Below, in pieces: positions 35,966 through 46,046 of a stretch of DNA of 64,000 nt (position 1 is its first letter; every line of letters begins with the position of its first letter). Source of the DNA: Crotalaria pallida (lineage: Eukaryota; Streptophyta; Magnoliopsida; Fabales; Fabaceae); the NCBI GenBank assembly GCA_037953625.1, contig CM075655.1, positions 119,357,001-119,421,000 of the forward strand, written 5' to 3'. Made by a program: the position numbers and the translations under genes. A model generated the notes under the pieces. The model was not told where the DNA came from and searched no databases. It saw nothing but the letters and a program-made list of their open reading frames with translations.

Positions 35966-36871
35966 CAACTACTAATGAGAGAGAGAAAAACGGGATGCCT
36001 TTGAGTTTGTACTAAAAAAAGAGAAAAAAAAACCTCTCTCTTAATTTGTTGACCTTTTTTTTTATGTGAAAATTCCATAATAACCTTACTAAAATAATGT
36101 AATCCCAAAATGCCCCTCTCATGTAGAATTTAAACGCAAACGCTGACCCATAGCATGTGTTATAAAAAATTTATAACACGCTGAGGGGTCAGCGTGCTTA
36201 AAAAAAAAATTTTGTATGCACGCTGAGGGATGAGCGTGCGTGTTATATAAAATTCACACGCTGTAGTCTGCAGGTGCAGCGAGCACTTCAGAAGGGTGGA
36301 GGTCGGTTTCTTGGCTTGCTGCATGCTTTTTTTCTGGAATTGCTTTCATTATTCTGACGGCGCTGAATTTTATTCTCTGGGGCAGCAACAGTACTGGTGC
36401 TATTCCCATTTCCTTGTATTTTGAGCTGCTTGTTCTATGGTTCTGCATTTCAGTGCCGCTTACAATTATTGGAGGATTTTTTGGGACAAAAGTTGAGTCA
36501 ATTGAATATCCTGTGAGAACTAATCAAATTCCAAGGGAAATTCCTGCACGTAAATATCCATCACTAGCAGGCACGTATAGCAGAGTGTCTCCCCTTCAAT
36601 TTTCAATAAGTGGGTTCTATTTCAACACTAATTGCTTGGCAGAGAAATAATAAGGTATCAAGCACGGGGGAGGAAAAGTGGTTTGGTTTGGGTTGATGAA
36701 GTGGAGGGAAAAAGTTGGTTTGAGTTGATTAAGAGTGGAGGAGGAAGGTGGTGCTGGTTGAAAAGAGGGAGAAAAATATAACGTGGAGAAGAAGAGAAAG
36801 AGAAAAAGGTTATTAGTGTCTTTTAAAAAAAAAAGAGGGTCAACAAATGAAGAGGGGGTCAAAAAAGTATT
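35962..36871 (+). mobile_element. Second Pack-MULE-like fold-back element, upstream of the ARID gene
   Basis: The right end, read inward, is gggaaatacttttttgaccc, nearly the same as the end of the 5913-6200 element. Left and right subterminal regions are inverted copies (cttaatttgttgacctt and aataacc against gggtcaacaaatgaag and ggttatt). Palindromic units of the cgctgaggggtcagcgtg type occupy 36139-36260. The centre holds a TM9SF gene fragment. The left terminus and TSD are not resolved, so the left border is approximate. Confidence 0.6.
36267..36566 (+). pseudogene. Captured TM9SF/nonaspanin (TMN) gene fragment
   Basis: An uninterrupted frame reads GWRSVSWLAACFFSGIAF, LNFILWGSNSTGAIPISLYF, ELLVLWFCISVPLTIIGGFF, VESIEYPVRTNQIPREIPAR, KYPSL. 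This is the end of the conserved membrane domain of plant endomembrane protein 70 (transmembrane nine) proteins, covering about three membrane segments. The parent protein family is about 600 aa and works in Golgi/endosomal membranes. After KYPSL the family motif stops and unrelated sequence follows, so this is a fragment, not a gene. Lack of frameshifts suggests recent capture. Confidence 0.85.
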
Positions 36872-37608
36872 TCCCTTTTGAACCGGGCTTTGACGCTACA
36901 TTATATTAGGTCCAACTTCTAAAGTTTCAGGCCCGGTCCATCTCTTCTGACTTCTGCAAGCAACGGTGTCGTATTCGAGTTTGACCAACCGCTGTTATTG
37001 AGGTTCGAGCTTAGAGCGGCGCGTGGCGCGTGCAACTAACCGCACATCAAAATCTGCCGCTTCAGGCTTCAACCAGCGAAATTGCGTTGTGGAATTTTCT
37101 CGTAAACCACACAGAGCTCAACAAACAATTAGGGTTTATCAAATTCGGTTTATATGGTTTTTCGATTTTGGTGTTAGTTTCTGCTCTCATTGTGCCCTTG
37201 AATATCAATTCATCCCAGGTAATGCTACATTACGTTGCTTCTTCTAATCATTTAAAAAAAATTAATTTGATTATTATTTTTAATTTGAGTGCCTGCAAAT
37301 AACTCCCGGAATGTAAAGTTTTGATCTTTGTGAATAGTTCTGGCTATAATTTTGTTTTGTGAATTAGCCATGGCTGTCTTCAGTAATAGGTCACCACACA
37401 GACTAGGGTTTTGTTCTTAGGAAAAGGGAATTTTTCCCCCTTTCAACTTATCTTTCATTTTTTATTATTTCGTTGAGAAAAGAGTTTTGGGTGGGGATGG
37501 AAAGTTAAGATGAATAAATGTTTTAATATTTTTTTGTTTTTCTTTTAAATTCCTGTAATGGGTTGTTGTAGGAGGTTGACGTGTTGTAATGCGCAATTAA
37601 ATTTGGAT
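36872..37608 (+). promoter_or_regulatory. Promoter, 5' UTR exon and leader intron of the ARID gene
   Basis: GC-richer leader sequence ends at 37218 (catcccag|gtaatg), followed by an intron to 37571 (ttgttgtag|gagg) and a 37-base leader before the ATG at 37609. The frame through the upstream exon starts only at GTG codons, so I do not call it a protein. A short ATG frame at about 37156 ends within eight codons. aggcccggtcca near 36930 resembles a site II/GGCCCA-type promoter motif. Confidence 0.5.
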
Positions 37609-40600
37609 ATGAGTGATTCAAAAGTAAACGAGGAAGGTGGCCAGGGCACGCCCATGGTTGTGGAAGAAAGCCAGCAGCTGGTTGATGCCGAGGTTCGAGC
37701 TGAACCCGAAGCACCTTCGTCCGAAGATGCTTTAAATCATGTTGAAAATGGGAAGGCAGAGCCACCAGCTGAGGATCACGTTGAAAATGGAAAGGCAGAG
37801 CTGCCTGCTGAGGATGAAAATGTGAAGCCAGGGAAGGTGGAGCCACCTGCTGAGGATGATAGTGAGAAGCAAGTTAAGGCAGAGCCACCTGTTGAGGATA
37901 AAAGTGCGAATCCAGGGATGGCCGAGCCACTTATCGAGGATAATAGCGAGAAGCAAGTTAAGGCAGAGCCACCTGTGGAGGATAAAAGTGTGAATCCAGG
38001 GAAGGCCGAGCCACCTGCCGAGGATGATAGTGAGAAGGCAGAGCCACCTACTGATGATAAAAGTGTGAATCCAGGGAAGGCCGAGCCACCTGCCCAGGAT
38101 GATAGTGAGAAGGCAGAGCCACCTACTGATGATAAAAGTGCGAATCCAGGGAAGGTCGAGGTACCTGCTGAGGATAATCGTGTGGAGCCTGTGGTTGTTT
38201 TAGGGGACATTCCACAACAAGATGTTAAAAATTCAATTCACTCTCCCCCAGTTGAGTTTGATGCTCAGATTTCAAATAGAATTGAGTGTGAAGAAGCTTC
38301 TAATGCAAAGATGAAAGCTGATGAACTTCCTGAGAGTAATATGGACATTGATAATGATGATAACAATTGTCGAGATAATGTTGATGCTGCTGAAACAGCG
38401 ATGGAGGTGAAGCCTGAAGCTCGTGAAGTGGCTGAGAGTAAAACTTGCGGTAATGGTGACTGCGTACCCTCAAGTCATAATGAGCCAACTACACCACAAG
38501 CTGTTCCTGCCTTTACAAAAGCTGAGATAACGACACAATCAGCAGTTGCAAACAAGGCTGATGAAAAGCAAGCTGTTGAACCTACAGATAATGGGAACTC
38601 AAACTCAAAGCAGATATCTTTCTTGAATGCGGACCACTGTTATGATGGTAATGAGTCAGGAACAGATGAGGAGCAATCAGCTTTTATGATGGAGCTTGAC
38701 AATTTCTTTAGGGAAAGGAGCATGGAATTCAAACCTCCCAAATTTTATGGAGTAGGACTCAATTGCCTTAAGTGAGTTCTACCTGTTCATTTATGCGTGT
38801 TCTGTTTTAAAATATGACATAAATACACAATTTTGATATTTTGTCACTTTGGCCTAATGCTTAATTGGTGAAATATCAGGTTATGGAGATCTGTGATAAG
38901 ATTGGGTGGCTATGATAAGGTATTTTTTTTTTCTTTTGTGGTAAATGCTGAAGCATTTACACTTATTTACGAATCTGATGTATGACGAATGAGTAAATAT
39001 AGTAGAGGTCTATACTCTATTGTAGTTTCAATGCCAAAAAAAGCTTACTGGTCAAGGTGGTTGAGTCACTCCATCTTATTTGTTTTGCATGTGATTTTTT
39101 TTGGGTCACCTTTTGCGGACTGAGAGACGTCGTCAGTGGTGCATTTTAGACTGTGCAAGTAAAATAAAGTGAACAAACACATGCCTGCGCATGCTTAGAT
39201 AGTGGAAGAAAACAGAGAGATTTGAAGTTTTATAAGGAATATAGCACGTGTTGGTTCTTGCATTAGTATGTGAGATACACCATTATCAAATACTTTGACT
39301 GCTACAGTTCTACTTCACCAATAAAATTGCATATTCATTATTAAATTTGCTTCAATTCGTACATAGGTTTCATTTACTTTTACTTTAGATGGGTTAAGTT
39401 TTAGGGTTGATTCTTGAGATAAACCCACATTTACAATCTAAGCAAAGAGTTTGTTTAATTCAGATATTTTGTTTGACTGTTGCCCAGGCATATACCTAAT
39501 CTTCTTATATTTTTGAATAGGTAACCTCATGTAAGTTATGGCGGCAAGTGGGAGAGTCTTTCAAACCTCCAAAGTAAGGACTAACTTGCACTTTCTTGTC
39601 TTGATCATATTCATGGCTCTAAAATTGAAAAGTCTCCTTATATGGGCTGTTTGCATTGTGTGCTTTATGTCTCTTTAAGCGTTATCGGAAGTCAAACTTG
39701 TAATACTTGTTCTGTCTTATTTGCTAATACTGGTACTACCACGCAATGATAGTCTGTATTGGAAAAAGTTTTTAGAGAATTTGAAGTGTCAAAGGAAAAG
39801 CAAACTGTTTCTTTTGAATGGTTGATCGACCCATTTGCATAGTTTTTAGGTGTTTCTTTTGTTCTGCCAAGGATTTCTTATCCTCTTCTTGTAATATTCT
39901 CCTATCTCTTCTAATAATATTTCTTTTTTTACCAAAGAAGGAAGAGCAGACTGTGATGGTTGCTTCTATTGAGTTATTAATGGTTGATTGATTTCCATAA
40001 TCATAGGAAGCATAGCTTTGAAGCAGTTGTTTTCATTATTTAAGATATGGATTACTTGTGATATTCCAACCTTCTTCACTCTTTCACCCAGAATAACACC
40101 GTTCTCTGTTTTCAACTTACGCAGGACATGCACCACAGTTTCATGGACTTTTCGGGGATTTTATGAGAAGGTAATTCTCAAATCTCAATTAATGAGTTAC
40201 AGTTTGTCTTTTGGCTTTTTAGAACATTTCTTTTACGAATTGCTAATATAGTTTATATCTGTGCTTGCTTGATGTTCCTTTAAAAGCTTGTAAGTAGACC
40301 TTTTGTTTGGACATGAATATATACTTTTAATGTAAATGATTCACATTTACCCAGATTGCTTGGACAATTATTGTGTTACCATAATTTCTCTGGTTGGTAA
40401 TGCGTTCAAGCTGTGACTTCATTAGAGAAAATTTCATAGTTTTCATGGAGGGGATATGTACCAATATTTCCCTGTGATACATTTAATAGTTGATAGTGCC
40501 ATGAGCTACATTTTCTGTTTATTTCCTTTCTCATGGTAGGCTACAAATATCTAGTGTTTAACCATGCTTGATATAGAGAGTTATATAACGCCCATCATTA

Positions 40601-43600
40601 TTACTAATTGGACTACCGAATTTGCCACGTCTTATCTTCTCCTATTTTAAGCAAAATTTCCTTTCCAAAAATATTTATATCCTGCTCCTTTTGCCCTCAC
40701 TTGCTGGGGCTCGCTCTGTCTTGTCCTTCCTGACAGGTCAAACCCACCTTATTGGTGCAAGGTCTCTTTTTCTTCTAAATTTTTCTCTTCCTCGTTATAT
40801 TTTTTTCTTGATGATGGAAGTCAGCAGCTCTCTATCCCTCCCTATTTACGTAAAGTACGGACATTATCAATTTATTCTTGTGTTAAAGTGCTATTATTTA
40901 TATATTTAATTTATTTAATTAATCAATGCAGAATTCTCATATATCTTATCTTCAGAATGTTAAAAATGTTGAGGTTTCAAGTGATTTTGCACTTTAAACT
41001 TTTTTTATGTTGATGAAATATATAAAAAAATGATAATAAGACTTGGAATTTTTTGTTCAAATTATGTAGCCTTTGATTAAGTCTGCTTTTTATCTATTAA
41101 TAGTCGTGGTGCTTGTCTCCATGATTTTTAAGAGAAATTCATGAAGTCTTGAGCATTTTCGCTAAGGATTGCTTGTGCTTGTGCTCGTGGGATTGGTGCA
41201 TTGTTTTTTTATTTCATTCAACATCTAATACACCCTTCGTTTCATATATAATGTAGTTAAAGCTTTTTTATCTTGTTTCATAATTCATAGATGGCTTAAT
41301 TATGTCACAAGTCCCTGAAGTTTGAGGTATTTTTGCCAGATACCCTTGTACTTTTTTTTTTCAATGTCTGACTTCTCGAAGTTACTTCTGGCTCCCCGAA
41401 GTTACTTCTGGGTTTGTCGTATACCCATACTACCAATTCTGACCAATTTTGATGACATGTAACATCAGAATCCTAGTCAGACGCAGGAGGTTAGTCATGT
41501 GGTGTAGCGTGATTTCACACGGGCGAAGACGACCTCTCTCTTCAATTCTTTTTTTCTTTAACTAAAAATATAAAAATATTAAGTTTTTTAGTTTTTTAAA
41601 TTTTATAAAGAAAAGATTTACGCCCACGGGGCACCAGGTGCTTAACTTCCTGCGTCTGCGTCTGATCAGGATTCCGATGTTACATGTCAACAAAATTGAT
41701 CAGAATTGGTAATAGGGGTATATGACAAACCTGTAAGTAACTTCGGGGAGTCAGACATGGAAAAAAAAAACAGAATAAGGGTATCTGACAAAAGTACCCA
41801 AAACTTCAGGGACCTGTGACATAATTAAGCCTTCATAGATATTGTTGTTTTACAAACCCAATACATAATTACACTGTTTTTCTCAACTCTCTATCCTTAT
41901 TCATCACGACCTTTTTTTCACCTTCAATCTCTCCCTCTCTTTTTTTAATAATGATTACATAAGGTTACTATAGTCAAAATATATCACATTCTTGCATCAT
42001 TTAACCATTTCTTAATCTTTGTGCATAACCTTAAACTAAATTACATATGAAACGGAGGGAGTAAATATTATAAGATTTTGTTAAGGATGAACTTAGGTCC
42101 TATTTTCTCTTGGTACGTGTAGTGTTGTTTTCCAATAAAAACATATCGTATGTAATGTCTCACAATGAAAATATAACAAATTTAACAGCTGCACGTGTTG
42201 TATTTTTATTTGAAATCAGTGCGACAAACACCCGAAGAATAACACATAAGTTTCTTCCTTTAATTAATCCTCTCAGGACAAAAACTAACGAGTTAAAATA
42301 TATAAACATTTAATAAAAAGTAAAGTACTTATTATTTTATTATGCCGAAAAATAGATTAAGTTTTCTATAATTGCCTATAGTTTGTTTGAATTTTAAATT
42401 GATCCCTGTAAAGTTTTGAATCGGGCTTCCATACTTTGAACTTTTTTAATAGACTCCTTCCCTCTAATAGTTGTTAACCTTTTCTAAACTATAGGGACTT
42501 AATTGAAAAAATAAAAATTTTAGGACCTTTTAATTGTTTTGTCTATCAAACAGGCACCTATTGTTTGAATGAGTTTTCAGTTAGGTCCTTGTAGTTTAAC
42601 AAATATTAATGGAGTCTTGATGGCTGTCAGCAAGAAAAGACCTGCCTTGAAAATTCTAGAAGTTCATGGACTTGTTAAAAACTTGAAAGTATAGGGACAG
42701 TGGTGAAAATTCAGTACAACTATAGGGACTTGCAAAATAAATTAGAGATTAATGGATATGCACTGATGGTGTAAAGTTTTTTACACCATCAGTCCATCAT
42801 CCACCATTCATTTGCATTACTTTAATCTAAAAGTCAATAACCATAAACAGATGAATGGTGTATGATGCACTGATGGTGTAAAAAACTTTACACTGTCGGT
42901 GCATTACCCATTTTCTCAATAAATTAACCTAGTGAACATTCATTACTTTAAATAATTAAGATGATTTAATATGATGTAATAAATGTTTCTTAACCTATAC
43001 CTTAAATACATGTATTAACAAAATTCTTTGCATTATTTAACCTTACTTCCTTTTCTTTTCTTATTTTTTTTTATTTTTTTTTTTAAAACTTTTTACTGTG
43101 ACTTCCTTTTATTATTCTACAATTAATGAATAATTGTGTGGTAAAATTTACCTTCGAAGTTTGAACCGTATTAAGTATTAACTTCGAAATCAAAGTAAAT
43201 AACTAAATATGATTATTAGAAGTGTTAAAATCATGAAGAATAAAACCCATAAAGTTCACCGTGAAACCAGATTCAACAAAAATAAATCTAAAACCGTAAA
43301 ATTGACTTGAGCACGTACTAGAATAGTTTTATTTCAGTCGGTTTTGTAAAACTTAAAACTTTAGCAGATACAGTGCTTTAAGAATCGTCCACTGTTATCC
43401 ATGTCGTTTTACGCTGTTTCTTGTTTTCTACTTCAGGCACTTCTAGATTATGAAAGGCATAAAATAAAGGGTGGTGAGCTGGATGTGCCAATCGCTTCTC
43501 ACCCAGAGCCTGTGAATATTGAAAATCAGGTAATATCTATGTAGCATTGATACTTCAGATGATTGTTGATTTGTTGTATAGATGCATCTGATATGTAGTG

Positions 43601-46046
43601 TGTATCAGATACTTCGATACTTTACATCAATATATATTTCAATCATTTTATGAATTTTTTCCAGTATCAATGACTCTGTATTGTATTGTATATCTGCTTC
43701 CTGGAGTAATGTGAAATTTTTTGCTTTGTTGACTTGAATAGCTCTGACCAGACTATGTTCATCAAGTTCCCTGAATAAGATGGGGGAACTATTGTAAAAA
43801 CCCGTTTGGCTTCACCGTAAATAATTTCATTATTTAACATACTGCAGGCTATAACCTTTTGCAACTCTCCTTTAGATTGATTGTCATTTGTCAAAATTAT
43901 CTGCTCTGGTTAGAAACAAAATTTGTGACCTGTCTATCAGTTCAAATTGCTCCAGATATGATTTATCTCTAATAGTTTTTTTTGTTGCCATTATCACTTC
44001 GAATATTTCTAGAAGATTGTTTTCTTATGTGTAGCATCATTGTTTTGCATTTGCTGTTTTCATGAAATTAAATTCTGTGTGGGGTTTCTCGTACCTCACG
44101 GCTTGTGAATGCCATAATGAAAATATGTTTCGACCAAGAAAAATGTTTCATCTGCATGTCTCTTTTCACGTCTCCACAATTTTCCCCCTCCCAAACTCAT
44201 CGGAGAGTAATGAGTACATGTGGGTTTAAGGCACCATTAACCAAGTTAAATTTCCTGTCAAAGTTGCTCGAACAGTATCTGAAAATGTTTTTGAATCTCT
44301 ACTTTGTCTTGCAATCCAGTAAATGTCCTTCCTTAGTAGGTTTTGCAATAAGAATTGAACTAAATCTCTATCATAATTGTTTGGATCACATACTTTTTTG
44401 CATCTTACAATCATTATCAATCAATTAGTGTATCCAGGCTTCAGCATCTGCATCAGCATCTGCATCAGCGTCAGCTTCAGCATCAGTATCAGGTAGAGCA
44501 CGAAGAGATGCTGCAGCACGGGCCATGCAGGGTTGGCACTCACAACGTCTCCTAGGCAATGGAGAAGTTAGTGACCCTATTATTAAGGTCTGGTCAAATT
44601 TTAGTGTTTTGATTCACGTTCTCCTGAATTATGTTTCATTGTCAGTGTTTTTGTGCCCATGTAATTGTTTAATACTTTTGTTTTTCTTAGGATAGGAATT
44701 CCGCGTCTATGCAAAAACGTGAAAAGCAGCAGCTTAAAAGCATCAGTATGATCCATAATCTTGTTGCTATCAATCATTTTTAACAGTATTGTAGGCATTA
44801 ACTGATTCTCAGTATTGGATATCTTCTCTTATTGGGCAGATTTACTTAAACGCAAGAAACCATCTTACATGGATAATGCAGTCAAAGCAGCGCGTAGTAA
44901 ACCATCTAAGCCACAGTTAAGATATAGCTACTTAATTTTGTCTTTTATCTTGGCTTGTGCTTGCTTACTTATCTATTTGCCTAGTTAACAGCTGAAATGT
45001 GTTACCAACCTATAGCCTTACTAGAAGTGTTTACTTTGTCACTGATGTTCATTATAGCTGACTTGTCTGCCTGTGTTGATATGTGTGGCTGCTAGATTGG
45101 ATACAGCTGTGGTTGATGTTGGACCTCCTGCTGATTGGGTAAAAATCAATGTGCAAAAAACTGTAAGTTCCTTAGCTCGTGTTCAAATAGAATATCATCT
45201 TTATATTTGATTCACTCGTTGCAATGAAAATTTCTTTGTGCAGAAAGATTGTTTTGAGTTGTATGCTTTAGTTCCTGGCCTTCTGCGGGAAGAGGTAATG
45301 ATACATTCTGGTTGTTTTATCTTTCTTCTACGTGTACTAATCTGTGAATGAAAAGTAGTTTTACCATTTTTTTTCCCCTTTCTTTGAGAGAGTTACAATG
45401 TGGAGAGGTGTGCAACATTCGTAGTCGAGTGAGTGGGAAATTCAAGGGGCTGGGATTATCTGTTTCTAGAATATTCTGTAATACTACCCTTTCAAACCTT
45501 GATCCATACAAATTTTTTTTTAAAGAAAATTGATTATCAGATTTTAAGGTGAGTTGCTTGATGATGTGCGTAGACTTGGGGTAAATTTGCAAGCAATGAG
45601 CCATGATTTTAAAAACGCAGTTCACAATGCTGCAATGAAATTGTGGATAATCATATGTATACTTTTTATGACCAGGTGCGTGTTCAATCAGACCCTGCCG
45701 GGCGCTTGGTCATAAGTGGCGAGCCTGAGCATCCCAATAATCCTTGGGGCGTGACACCTTTCAAAAAGGTAGGTTTTCTTTTTCTTCAACAATGAGAAGG
45801 ACGTACCTGTCTTTATCATTTTTCAACAACTGCTAGGTGCTAAGTGCTATCATTTCAACCTTCAACTATCTTATTTTTCTGGAACACTATGACATGTCAA
45901 TCATCCCTCAATCAGTATAATTTAAAGAATTTCAATGAATCCAGGTTGTCAGCTTGCCTTCAAGAATTGATCCTCATCAGACATCTGCTGTCGTGACACT
46001 GCATGGACAGTTGTTTGTTCGCGTTCCATTCGAGCAATCAGAATAG
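37609..46046 (+). CDS. ARID/BRIGHT DNA-binding protein with C-terminal HSP20-like domain
   Basis: Twelve coding exons: 37609-38771, 38880-38919, 39521-39573, 40125-40170, 43437-43529, 44438-44587, 44691-44745, 44840-44915, 45096-45162, 45244-45294, 45676-45768, 45945-46046. Borders are GT-AG with agreeing phases, giving 662 aa. Residues 46-190 are acidic tandem repeats (KAEPPxED units). The ARID domain covers about 357-450 (FMMELDNFFRERSMEFKPPK, LWRSVIRLGGYDK, CKLWRQVGESFKPPK, FRGFYEKALLDYE). A run of (AS)n and basic stretches follow (466-555). The C-terminal alpha-crystallin-like domain runs about 574-662 (FELYALVPGLLREEV, GRLVISGEP, LHGQLFVRVPFE). This architecture is that of Arabidopsis ARID3/ARID5, nuclear AT-rich-DNA binders linked to chromatin remodelling; which paralogue is unclear. 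An in-frame ATG at 37558 precedes the likely leader splice, so I chose 37609. Intron 4 (40171-43436) is full of MITEs. Confidence 0.95.
41231..42061. mobile_element. Stowaway-like MITE, split by a Mutator-type MITE
   Basis: Ends are cacccttcgtttcatatata and tacatatgaaacggagggag, flanked by TA (41229-41230 and 42062-42063). Without the 539-bp insert and one TSD copy it is about 283 bp. It lies in intron 4 of the ARID gene. Confidence 0.85.
41293..41831. mobile_element. Mutator-type fold-back MITE, copy 2 (nested)
   Basis: Terminal inverted repeats ggcttaattatgtcacaagt and, on the other strand, ggcttaattatgtcacaggt extend at least 30 bp with one mismatch. Perfect 9-bp TSD ttcatagat at 41284-41292 and 41832-41840. 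Inner arms (tacttctgggtttgtc..., tgacatgtaacatcagaatc) are inverted copies of each other around an AT-rich centre. No coding capacity. Confidence 0.95.
42360..42745. repeat. Repeat with gggact motifs in ARID intron 4
   Basis: Repeated motifs of the type ctatagggacttaattgaaa and tttgaatcgggcttcca in both orientations suggest a further non-autonomous element. Borders are not defined. Confidence 0.4.
42753..42912. mobile_element. Short MITE with gcactgatggtgtaaa ends
   Basis: Inverted ends of about 38 bp: atggatatgcactgatggtg and, on the other strand, atgggtaatgcaccgacagt, each running into gtaaagttttttacacc. Similar small elements are common in legume genomes. No clear TSD was fixed. Confidence 0.75.

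Noticed and set aside
37030..37302. Open frame with a hydrophobic segment in the ARID 5' leader
   Set aside because: It begins at GTG, not ATG, and the real transcript is likely spliced at 37218, after which the frame stops within five codons. I treat it as 5' UTR.
37523..38488. Minus-strand Ser/Leu/His-rich frames
   Set aside because: They are the antisense of the KAEPP repeat array.
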